DNA of 64,000 nucleotides from Micromonospora echinospora (GTDB lineage: Bacteria; Actinomycetota; Actinomycetes; Mycobacteriales; Micromonosporaceae): contig NZ_LT607413.1 in assembly GCF_900091495.1 (NCBI RefSeq), positions 1,860,001 to 1,924,000 of the forward strand, written 5' to 3'. Both the position numbers and the translations under genes were made by a program. The notes under the pieces are model-generated. The model was not told the DNA's origin and did not search any database. It was given only the letters and a program-made list of their open reading frames with translations. Positions within the stretch are counted from its first letter, which is position 1. Each line of letters opens with the position of its first letter. This document shows, piece after piece, positions 32,123 to 39,411 of this stretch.

Positions 32123-32959
32123 ATGTCACTGTGGAAGAGGTCCACTGTTCTCGCGGTCACCGCGTTCACCGCGCTCGCCGTCACCGCCTGCGGCTCGGAG
32201 CCCGGTTCGTCGGATGCGCCGCAGCAGCCGAGCGTGCTGAAGCTGCTCGCCAGTGATCTCAAGGGCTCGTTGCAGAAGGTGGTCGACACCACCGACAAGG
32301 CCGAGTCCGTGGCCGTGAAGCTGGAGGGCACAGCCGCCGGCGAGAAGATGTCGATGCAGGGCGTCATCGACCTGGGCGACCCGGTCAAGTTCGAGATGAC
32401 GGTGCCGGGCGAGGACGGCAAGCCGGCAACGGTCCGGATGATCGGCACCACGGTGTACACCCAGGTGCCGGAGGCGGAACGGGCGAGCACCGGCGGCAAG
32501 AGCTGGCTCAAGATGGACCTGTCCGCCGTGGGTGAGATGGCGGGGATGGACGTCACCAAGCAGTTCGACGACATGGACCCGACCAAGCAGGTCAAGACGC
32601 TGCTCGCCACCGAGGGGGTCACCGCCGTCGGTGAGGAGACGGTGAACGGGGCGGCCACGGTCCACTACACCGTCACCTCTCCGCTGGCCACCTACCTCGG
32701 TCAGCTCGACGCGGAGATGCGCAAGGGCGTCGAGCAGGAACTGGCCAAGAACGGCGTCAAGGAGGTCAAGATCGACCTCTGGGTCGACGAGCAGTACCAG
32801 CCGCGTCGGGCGCGCATGGTCATGGGCACGATGAGCGACCTGACGATCGACTACACCGACTACGGCAAGCCGGTCACCATCGAGACGCCGGCTCCGGCGG
32901 ACACCACCGACCTGATGGAGATGTTGAAGGAGTTGCAGGACCTGTCCAAGGAATCCTGA
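32123..32959 (+). CDS. LppX/LprG-like lipoprotein
   Basis: This is a 278-aa protein. The lipobox AVTAC puts the lipidated Cys at residue 24. The mature part looks like the LppX/LprAFG fold: repeated beta strands with GVIDLGDPVKFEMTV, VYTQVPEA, SWLKMDLSAVGEMAG, then TVHYTVTSPL and YQPRRARMVMGT. Mycobacterial relatives carry lipids to the cell surface, but actinobacteria without mycolates have many such proteins of unknown cargo. It follows GGGGAGAAG and ends before a strong terminator. Confidence 0.85.
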   Translation: MSLWKRSTVLAVTAFTALAVTACGSEPGSSDAPQQPSVLKLLASDLKGSLQKVVDTTDKAESVAVKLEGTAAGEKMSMQGVIDLGDPVKFEMTVPGEDGKPATVRMIGTTVYTQVPEAERASTGGKSWLKMDLSAVGEMAGMDVTKQFDDMDPTKQVKTLLATEGVTAVGEETVNGAATVHYTVTSPLATYLGQLDAEMRKGVEQELAKNGVKEVKIDLWVDEQYQPRRARMVMGTMSDLTIDYTDYGKPVTIETPAPADTTDLMEMLKELQDLSKES

Positions 32960-33028
32960 CCAGAGCCAGGGTGCGCCCGGCCGGTGGACTCCGTCCCGGC
33001 CCGGGGCATCGCCCGGCCTGAGGAACCG

Positions 33029-33069
33029 CGAAGGGCGGATCGCTCGTACGACGAGCGGTCCGCCCTTCG
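33029..33069 (+). terminator. Long hairpin after the lipoprotein gene
   Basis: A 19-bp stem with one mismatch: CGAAGGGCGGATCGCTCGT, loop ACG, ACGAGCGGTCCGCCCTTCG, followed by GTCTG. About 70 bp after the stop. No gene lies between it and 33356. Confidence 0.8.
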
Positions 33070-33355
33070 GTCTGCCGTACGCCAACGTCTCCCGCCCGAC
33101 GTTCGTCGCCAGCGCCGCGCCTCGGCACCCACCGATACCTCCGGGGCATTACGGGCGGCCTGATCTGCTGTTTTGGCGGGGTTGGCATTTCCGCGCACCA
33201 CGATGCCGAAGGCGTGTGCAAGAAACCCGACACGTCACCACGAGAATTGAGTGGCTTTCGCTTCGTCCAGAATCCCATTCCTGCCGCATGCTTGTCGGGA
33301 TTCAGTTTCGGAGTGCGAGCCGTGGGGGCCGCGCCCGGTGCGAGAGGGAACAATC
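33070..33355. other. Gene-free upstream region of the 33356 gene
   Basis: About 290 bp with lower GC in its second half (CGAGAATTGAGTGGCTTTCG). No coding pattern on either strand. It presumably contains the promoter of the gene at 33356; GAGAGGGAAC just before the ATG is its ribosome-binding site. Confidence 0.4.
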
Positions 33356-34501
33356 ATGCAGCCAGAGCAGCCGAAAGATCCGAAGCCGCCGACCTTCCGA
33401 GAGACCGCCCGCAGGAACGCCCTGTTCTACCTCCAGCTCTCCCTGAGCCAGTTCGACCTGGCCACCGGCGTCAAGATCCGCACGTACCAGCGTGATCGCT
33501 TCCACACCGCCTCTCTCGGCAGCTCGGTCATCAATTGGAACTACGAGAACCCGGAGCAGTCGGTTCGCGATCTGACCGCCGGCAACGGCGAGAAGGTGAT
33601 GGAATTCGTCAAGGAGGCCACGCCCTACAGCAAGAAGCCGAAAAAGCTGGGTGCGTCCGGCTTCACCGACTGCCTGTCCGGCGAGAAGTTCCACATGTAC
33701 ACGCACGTCAGCAACGCGGTGGCCGTGCCCACGCCGTTCCAGCCGCTGTTCGGCGACATCAGGTCCTGGATGCCGTTCCGCGCCCTGCTCTCGGTGTTCC
33801 CGCCGTCCGGCGGTGAGGTACCGCAGGTCCCGCGAATCAGTCAGCCGGTGATCGACGACTCCTCGGCGAACAGTGACCTGAGCAAGGAGTTCGAGCACGA
33901 CCGGGCGCTTGCCGAATATCGGCAGAAGCGGCTGACGGAGAACGTTCCGGTATCCGGGCCGATCGCGCTGGGCAACGTTTTCGTCAAGGCCAGTCAGGCC
34001 AACGTCCTGGAGAGCGACCTGTACGTCGTCCGGTATTCGCTGATGAGCACGTCGGACGTGCACGCCCTCGATGGCGAAGCGCTCTGGATGCAGGTCTACG
34101 ACAAGTCCGACAAGACCACGACGTTCATGGCCGTCGGCGGTGGCCGCAACAACGTGTGGGGTCTCGACAAACTCAACAACCGTACCGCCGGCCTGGTCTT
34201 CTCGACCATGCATCACACCTTCGGTGCGCTGATGGGGGCTTTCGCCAAGAGCAACGCGGACGTTCTCAAACTCACCAATGGCGTAACCGGAATCGCCTGG
34301 TCGCAGTCGTTGCAGTTGCTCCGTGACAATCCCGCGCTGGGCATTCGCCGGGGCCTCTCCAGCGGATTCGACGTGGGCAGCCGACTCATGGCCATGATCC
34401 GCCAGGGCGCGGGCATGAATGTCGTCGACAGCCCTGGCGGCGACGACGACCTGGTCGAGATCAGTGTGACGGTCAACCCGGTCGACGACTCCGACATGTA
34501 G
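33356..34501 (+). CDS. Unrecognised soluble protein (381 aa)
   Basis: The ATG follows GAGAGGGAAC. The product has no signal peptide, membrane segment or low-complexity region. It starts with a polar stretch, then RRNALFYLQLSLSQFDLATG. Other notable pieces are FTDCLSGEKFHMYTHVSNAV, MPFRALLSVFPPSGGEVPQV, LWMQVYDKSDKTTTFMAVGG and STMHHTFGALMGAF. The end is acidic. It looks like a folded single-copy protein with mixed alpha/beta content. I know no family for it. It stands alone between a terminator and a convergent SDR gene. It is not obviously transferred: GC is slightly below average only. Confidence 0.75.
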   Translation: MQPEQPKDPKPPTFRETARRNALFYLQLSLSQFDLATGVKIRTYQRDRFHTASLGSSVINWNYENPEQSVRDLTAGNGEKVMEFVKEATPYSKKPKKLGASGFTDCLSGEKFHMYTHVSNAVAVPTPFQPLFGDIRSWMPFRALLSVFPPSGGEVPQVPRISQPVIDDSSANSDLSKEFEHDRALAEYRQKRLTENVPVSGPIALGNVFVKASQANVLESDLYVVRYSLMSTSDVHALDGEALWMQVYDKSDKTTTFMAVGGGRNNVWGLDKLNNRTAGLVFSTMHHTFGALMGAFAKSNADVLKLTNGVTGIAWSQSLQLLRDNPALGIRRGLSSGFDVGSRLMAMIRQGAGMNVVDSPGGDDDLVEISVTVNPVDDSDM

Positions 34502-34613
34502 CAGGCCGTCCGGGTCCATCCACTCGGACGGCACCCGCCGACGAGGGTCACGTCGGTGGCACCGTCCGGGCGGATGCCGGACCGGAAGATGCGGGGACGA
34601 CGGTGGAGACGGG

Positions 34614-35447
34614 TCACTGCCCGTGGCGCGGGCTGGGACGGTCGCCGAGGCGGCTGAGTTCCTCCCAGCGCGCGTACTCGGCGGCGCGTGCCGATTCCAT
34701 CTCGCGGGTCAGGTCGAACGCCACACCGCCCAGGATGATCCGCTTCGGTGGGTCGGGCAGTGCCACCACCCGCATGACCACGTCCGCGGCGAGCGCCGGA
34801 TCGAAGTCCTCGGCCGCGCTCCACATCTCGTTCAGTTGCGTACGCAGCGGGTCGTACGCCGGGTGGGGTGCGGCCTGGGTGAGCCCCCTGGTGAACAGTT
34901 CGGTCTCGTAGCCACCGGGGCTCAGGATGGTGACCCGGACCCCGAACGACTCGACCTCCATCGCGATGGCGTCGCTGACGGCGTCGAGGGCCGCCTTGCC
35001 CGCGCTGTAGAGACCTGTCGAGGCGAATCCCCCGGAGGCCCCCAGCGACGAGACCTGCAACAGGTGCCCGCTGCCCTGTTCGCGTAGGACCGGCAGCACG
35101 GCCTGGCTGACCCAGAGCGCGCCGAAGAAGTTCACGTCGAGGTGCGCGCGGGCCTCTTCCTCGGTGACCTCCTCGACCATGCCGAGCAGCGCGCCGCCGG
35201 CATTGTTGACCACGACGTCGAGCCGTCCGAGTTCGTCGGTCGCCCGCCGCACCCCGGCGAGGACGGCGGCGCGGTCGGCGACGTCGAGAGGGTAGGCGAC
35301 GAGACGGCCGTCCGTTGCGGCGATCAGGTCGTCGAGCGGACCGACGTCCCGCGCGACGCCGACCACTCGGTCCCCGGCCGCGAGTGCGGCCTCGGTGAAC
35401 GCGCGACCGAGGCCACGGGAGGCACCGGTGATGAGCCAGGTTCGCAT
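34614..35447 (-). CDS. Short-chain dehydrogenase/reductase
   Basis: This is a 277-aa classical SDR. It has TGASRGLGRAF for NADP(H) binding, VNNAGGALLG, the catalytic Ser in LLQVSSLGASGG and the YSAGK motif. The C-terminal part (WSAAEDFDPALAADVVMRVV) is typical of SDRs paired with TetR repressors in actinobacteria. ATG at 35447 is next to the divergent operator region. The TetR-type regulator 104 bp away very likely controls it. Substrate unknown. Confidence 0.92.
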   Translation of the reverse strand: MRTWLITGASRGLGRAFTEAALAAGDRVVGVARDVGPLDDLIAATDGRLVAYPLDVADRAAVLAGVRRATDELGRLDVVVNNAGGALLGMVEEVTEEEARAHLDVNFFGALWVSQAVLPVLREQGSGHLLQVSSLGASGGFASTGLYSAGKAALDAVSDAIAMEVESFGVRVTILSPGGYETELFTRGLTQAAPHPAYDPLRTQLNEMWSAAEDFDPALAADVVMRVVALPDPPKRIILGGVAFDLTREMESARAAEYARWEELSRLGDRPSPRHGQ

Positions 35448-35460
35448 GATTCTCCTCAAC

Positions 35461-35528
35461 GAGACGGACCGTACCGTCTCGCCGAGAACTGTCCTCACAA
35501 CCTGGCTCCCTGTCAAGACGGACCGTCT
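35461..35528. promoter_or_regulatory. Two palindromic TetR operators between the SDR and tetR genes
   Basis: Site 1 (35461-35480) has arms GAGACGG and CCGTCTC. Site 2 (35516-35528) is AGACGG-A-CCGTCT. Both share the core AGACGG...CCGTCT, their centres are about 52 bp apart, and each lies close to one of the divergent genes. Confidence 0.75.
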
Positions 35529-35550
35529 CGTCTCGGGATATGGTCTGGCC

Positions 35551-36147
35551 ATGCCGCCCGATGCCGCCCGCCGAAGTGACCGGTCCCGCCTGGCGATCCT
35601 GGCCGCCGCCCGCGATCTCGTCGTCGAGGTCGGTTATCCCCGGGTGTCGATCGAGGCCATCGCGCGCCGGGCCGGCGTCGGCAAGCAGACCATCTACCGC
35701 TGGTGGCCGTCGAAGGGCGCGGTGGTGTTCGACGCCGTACGCGCGTTGAGCGAGGACGAGGCCGGCGTCATCACCCTGCCCGACACCGGCGACCTGGAAG
35801 CCGACCTGAAGACGGTGCTGCGGGCCACCGCCGTGGAGTTCACCGACCCGACCCTGTCAGCCCTGCTGCGCGCCCTGTACGCCGAGATCGCGGTGGACCC
35901 GGAGCTGGCCACCCTCTACCAGGAGAAGGTCGAACGCCCCCTCACCGAGGCCAAGCTCGACCGACTGCGCTCCGCCCAGCGCGCCGGCCAATTCGACCCG
36001 GACGCGGACCTCGCCCTATGCCTCGACTTCCTCTACGCCCCGTTCACCCAACGCTGGCTGAGCCGGACCGGGCCGCTCGACGACGCCTACGCCGACGCGC
36101 TGGTCGAGGCCACCCTGCGAGCCTTCGCCCCCACCGCTCGTGGCTAG
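35551..36147 (+). CDS. TetR/AcrR-family transcriptional regulator
   Basis: This is a 198-aa protein. The HTH is in residues 10-55 (SRLAILAAARDLVVEVGYPR and GVGKQTIYRWWPSKGAV). The C-terminal ligand domain resembles TetR_C_11 (LRALYAEIAVDPELATLY and FLYAPFTQRWL). ATG at 35551 lies shortly after operator 2. It probably represses itself and the divergent SDR gene until an unknown ligand binds. Confidence 0.92.
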   Translation: MPPDAARRSDRSRLAILAAARDLVVEVGYPRVSIEAIARRAGVGKQTIYRWWPSKGAVVFDAVRALSEDEAGVITLPDTGDLEADLKTVLRATAVEFTDPTLSALLRALYAEIAVDPELATLYQEKVERPLTEAKLDRLRSAQRAGQFDPDADLALCLDFLYAPFTQRWLSRTGPLDDAYADALVEATLRAFAPTARG

Positions 36148-36200
36148 CGGAACATCGATGCGATCAGGCTGTCGTCCACGGCAGCACCGTAGCCCCAACG

Positions 36201-36278
36201 CCGTCGATCATGGAGTCATGGCGCCTGACTAGCGGTGATGGTGGGGCTTGGGCGGTGCCCGAAGTCCATGATCGACGG
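36201..36278. repeat. 14-bp inverted repeat enclosing 50 bp
   Basis: CCGTCGATCATGGA at 36201-36214 and its exact complement TCCATGATCGACGG at 36265-36278. The gene-free space between tetR and the GNAT gene is otherwise featureless. It has the shape of a dispersed palindromic element or a small non-autonomous transposable unit. Confidence 0.6.
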
Positions 36279-36307
36279 GGTGGGGGTGGGCCGCCTAGGG
36301 TACCGGC

Positions 36308-36778
36308 ATGGCAACGCTGAGGTTCGCGCCGATGACCGAGGAGCAGTACGACCGGTACCGGCAGCAGGCGGAGGGCAGGTACGCGCGGAACATCGCGGCC
36401 TCCGGCGCCATGCCGCTGCCGGAGGCCCAGGAGAAGTCACGCCGGGACCACGAGACGCTGCTGCCCGACGGCCTGAACTCGACGGACCACCATCTCTGGA
36501 TCGCGTACGACGGCGACACCGAGGTCGGCATGTTGTGGCTGCACGTGGAACAGAAGTCGGACGGCCTGCACGCCTTCGTGTTCGACATCGAGGTGCGCCA
36601 GGACGTGCGCCGGAGGGGCTACGGACGCGCGATCCTCAAGACCGCTGAGGAGTGGTGCCGGGCGCGGAACGTCGTCTCCGTCGGCCTGAGCGTGTTCGGG
36701 TTCAACCTTGCCGCCCGCAGCCTGTACGAGCAGATGGGCTTCGAGACCACCTCCCTTCAGATGCGTAAGCACCTGTAG
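36308..36778 (+). CDS. GNAT-family N-acetyltransferase (156 aa)
   Basis: A full GNAT domain. The N-terminal helix pair has PMTEEQYDRYRQQAE. The acetyl-CoA loop is IEVRQDVRRRGYGRAIL, and the end is VFGFNLAARSLYEQMGFETT, the standard GNAT ending. ATG at 36308 begins directly before the domain. The Sua5/TsaC gene starts 73 bp downstream; nothing else suggests a shared role. Substrate unknown. Confidence 0.9.
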   Translation: MATLRFAPMTEEQYDRYRQQAEGRYARNIAASGAMPLPEAQEKSRRDHETLLPDGLNSTDHHLWIAYDGDTEVGMLWLHVEQKSDGLHAFVFDIEVRQDVRRRGYGRAILKTAEEWCRARNVVSVGLSVFGFNLAARSLYEQMGFETTSLQMRKHL

Positions 36779-36851
36779 CCCCTGGGGCCTCCTCGGGCCG
36801 CGTCGCCGCCCCCGTGCGGCCCGTCGCCCCCGGGACGTTAGCGTCGGGGGT

Positions 36852-37838
36852 ATGAGCGCGAAGTCCGCGCCGGTCCTGCCGGCGGCCAGCGGGGTGGCCG
36901 AGGCCGCCGCCGTCCTGCGGTCCGGCGGGCTGGTCGCCTTCCCCACCGAGACCGTGTACGGCCTGGGCGCGAACGCGCTCGACGCGCGGGCGGCGGCCCG
37001 GATCTTCAAGGCGAAGGCCCGGCCCAGCTTCGACCCGCTGATCACCCACCTCGCCGACGTCGAGGACCTGGCCACGCTGGTCGGCGCGCTGCCGGCGACC
37101 GTGGCCGCGCTGGCCGAGCGGTTCTGGCCCGGCCCGCTGACGCTGATCGTGGACCGGCCGCCGGCCGTACCGCCGATCGTCACCTCCGGGCTGGAGACGA
37201 TGGCCGTCCGGGTGCCGGACCACCCGGTGGCCCGGGAGCTGATCCGCCGGGCCGGGTTGCCGGTGGCCGCGCCGAGCGCGAACCGGTTCGGCATGCTCAG
37301 CCCGACCCGGGCCGAGCACGTGGTGGCCGGGTTGGGCGACGCGGTGGACCTGATCCTCGACGGCGGGCCGACCCGGTGCGGCATCGAGTCCACGATCGTC
37401 GACGCGCGCGGCGATCAGCCGGTGGTGCTGCGGCTCGGGTCGCTGCCGGTGGAGGCGCTGGTCGAGGCGGTCGGTCCGGTCAGCGTACGACCGGGCAGTT
37501 CCGGGCAGCCGGTCGCGCCCGGCACCCTGGCCGCGCACTACGCGCCCCGGACCCCGCTGCGGCTGGTCGACGCACCGGCCCCGACCCGGCCGGACGACGG
37601 TACGCGGGGGTATCTCGCCTTCCGCGAGGCGCCCGAGAGGGCGTACGGGGCGGTGGAGGTGCTCGCCCCCGACGGCGACCTGACCGGCGCGGCAGCCCGG
37701 CTCTTCGACGCCCTGCACCGGCTCGACGCGACCGGGGTGCGCGAGATCGTCGCCGAGCGGGTGCCGGATGCCGGCCTCGGACGGGCGATCAACGACCGGC
37801 TGCGGCGGGCTGCCGCCACCTGGCAAACGTCTGGATAG
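36852..37838 (+). CDS. L-threonylcarbamoyladenylate synthase (Sua5/TsaC with C-terminal domain)
   Basis: This is a 328-aa protein. The YrdC domain (10-200) has GGLVAFPTETVYGLGANA, FKAKARPSFDPLITH, PGPLTLIVDR and SANRFGMLSPT. The C-terminal Sua5 domain starts with SSGQPVAPGTLAAHYAPRTPL. The enzyme makes threonylcarbamoyl-AMP from Thr, bicarbonate and ATP for t6A37 of ANN-decoding tRNAs. The long Sua5 form is intact. Confidence 0.95.
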   Translation: MSAKSAPVLPAASGVAEAAAVLRSGGLVAFPTETVYGLGANALDARAAARIFKAKARPSFDPLITHLADVEDLATLVGALPATVAALAERFWPGPLTLIVDRPPAVPPIVTSGLETMAVRVPDHPVARELIRRAGLPVAAPSANRFGMLSPTRAEHVVAGLGDAVDLILDGGPTRCGIESTIVDARGDQPVVLRLGSLPVEALVEAVGPVSVRPGSSGQPVAPGTLAAHYAPRTPLRLVDAPAPTRPDDGTRGYLAFREAPERAYGAVEVLAPDGDLTGAAARLFDALHRLDATGVREIVAERVPDAGLGRAINDRLRRAAATWQTSG

Positions 37839-37952
37839 TCCGTCACCGGGCGCTCCGGCGCAACCAGGAACGCGACTGACGACGGTCGATTCCGGAAAGC
37901 GACGCCCGTCGTTTGACCGGGAAAGGGTTCGAGCCGGAAATGAGGACCCGCC

Positions 37953-38222
37953 ATGGCCGTTCCGACCGTGACCGCGTCGCTGGACGCGGCGACGTACGCG
38001 CCCGGGGACCAGATGCTCCTGACCGTCGCGTACGCCGACACCGACACCCAACCACTGACCGTCACGATCGCGGTCACCGACGCGCGGGGCAACCACAGCA
38101 CGCCGGTGACCGTCCCGATCGTGATCGACCCCCTCGCCGTGGCCGTGACCGACGACTCGGGCCGTACCTGGACCCGGGTCTCCGACAGTGGCGCGGTCGC
38201 CGTGTTCCAGGCGGTGGCCTGA
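37953..38222 (+). CDS. Small beta-sandwich-like protein (89 aa), first of a two-gene unit
   Basis: The composition is strand-rich, with Thr/Val repeats: VTASLDAATYAPGDQMLLTVAYAD, VTDARGNHSTPVTVP and a last DDSGRTWTRVSD. It looks like one Ig-like or Big-type domain, without signal peptide. Its stop overlaps the ATG of the next gene (TGATG), so the two are made together and may form one complex. No ribosome-binding site stands out. Confidence 0.65.
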   Translation: MAVPTVTASLDAATYAPGDQMLLTVAYADTDTQPLTVTIAVTDARGNHSTPVTVPIVIDPLAVAVTDDSGRTWTRVSDSGAVAVFQAVA

Positions 38223-39256
38223 TGCCCCGGGTCACCGTGCGGGTCCGGGACGCCGCCGGACAGACCGCGACCGCCACCACGGACTACCAGGTCACCACCG
38301 TGCTGGGCGGCTACTACCTCACCGGCAACGCCGACCCGACGGCCGACTTCTCCGGCGGAGGCTTCCGGTCGCTGACCCAGTACCGCAGCCTCGCCGACGG
38401 GTACACCTTCCCCGGCTGGCAGAAGGACTGGCTGCTCACCCTCGGCCGCTCCGGGGTGCGGGTCAACATGGTGCTGGAGCTGAAGCACTACGGCAACGCC
38501 AACACCGGCACGCAGACCTTCACGGTCGACGGGGTCACCTACACGGTCCCGGCCCCGTCGATGACGATCCAGCAGCGTCCCGGCACCACCTGGCCGAGGG
38601 CGTACGGGTACAGCCAGGTTCTCGCCGGGCACTGCGACGGGCTCCTCGCCCGGGCACTGTCCCAGTACCGGACCATGGGGTTCCCGGTGAACATCCAGCT
38701 CGCCTCGGAGTTGGACACCGACCACGAGTTCGGCACCACCGAGGCCGGCACCGCGTACAACTGGGCCGAGTCGGACGCCCGCGCGGTGACGGCGATGTCC
38801 TACGTCGTCGACTGGTTCCGGGCCCGGTCGCTACCGGCCGGCACCACCTTCTCCGTCGGGGCCGGCGGCTTCGACCGCTCCTGCTTCCGGCGGACCCACC
38901 CGGAGTCGCTGATGACCCGGCTGGACTTCCTCCAGTGGAACGTCTACGCCACCGACCCCACGCACACCGCGCTGGCCCGGTTCCGTCGCACGAAGGACTG
39001 GGCGGTCGCCGACCTCGGGCTGGTGGCGCTCTCCCGGCCGGTGCTGATCGCCGAGTGGGGTGTCCGGAAGGCGGAGTTCCCGGACCAGGCGGCCTGGATC
39101 GCCACCGTGCCGGAGGCGATCCGGCGGCTCAACCGGGAGGGCGGTCCCCGGATCACGCGGACGAACTACTTCAACTCGGGCTGGGGCACGCTGATCCCGA
39201 AGGACACCGGACTGGCCGCCCTGCGAGCCGCCTACGCGACCAGACCGTACGCATAG
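38222..39256 (+). CDS. Putative glycoside-hydrolase-like (TIM-barrel) protein (344 aa)
   Basis: A short strand-rich start (VTVRVRDAAGQTATATTDYQ) continues the style of the upstream protein. A domain that reads like a GH clan-A barrel follows. ASELDTDHEFGTTEAG may hold the acid/base Glu and VLIAEWGV the nucleophile Glu, at a spacing usual for strands 4 and 7. The first barrel strands have GGYYLTGNADPT and VNMVLELKHYGN. No signal peptide is visible, which is odd for a polysaccharide enzyme. Family uncertain. Confidence 0.6.
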   Translation: MPRVTVRVRDAAGQTATATTDYQVTTVLGGYYLTGNADPTADFSGGGFRSLTQYRSLADGYTFPGWQKDWLLTLGRSGVRVNMVLELKHYGNANTGTQTFTVDGVTYTVPAPSMTIQQRPGTTWPRAYGYSQVLAGHCDGLLARALSQYRTMGFPVNIQLASELDTDHEFGTTEAGTAYNWAESDARAVTAMSYVVDWFRARSLPAGTTFSVGAGGFDRSCFRRTHPESLMTRLDFLQWNVYATDPTHTALARFRRTKDWAVADLGLVALSRPVLIAEWGVRKAEFPDQAAWIATVPEAIRRLNREGGPRITRTNYFNSGWGTLIPKDTGLAALRAAYATRPYA

Positions 39257-39258
39257 GC

Positions 39259-39346
39259 GCTCCGGCGGGTTGTCGCAGGGGCTCTGGCGGGTGGTTGCGG
39301 GCGCTCCGGCGGGTGGTTGCAGGGGCTCTGGTGAGTGGTTGCAGGG
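39259..39346 (+). repeat. Four tandem 22-bp repeats
   Basis: Units start at 39259, 39281, 39303 and 39325. The consensus is GCTC(C/T)GGCGGGTGG followed by TTGCAGGG. They sit directly after the stop of the 38222 gene. The last unit supplies the left arm of the hairpin at 39335-39392. Confidence 0.85.
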
Positions 39347-39392
39347 GACCCCTGCTCGCCAAAAAGCGGTAGGAAGGGCCCCCTGCAACCAC
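39335..39392. terminator. Bidirectional hairpin between convergent genes
   Basis: GTGGTTGCAGGGG at 39335-39347 pairs with CCCCTGCAACCAC at 39380-39392 (13 bp, 32-base loop). It lies between the convergent ends at 39256 and 39412 and could end both transcripts. Confidence 0.6.
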
Positions 39393-39411
39393 CTGACGCC
39401 GTCGGTTCGGC

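Noticed and set aside
39259..39346. CRISPR-like repetition
   Set aside because: The four 22-bp units are directly joined without spacers, and no cas genes are present.
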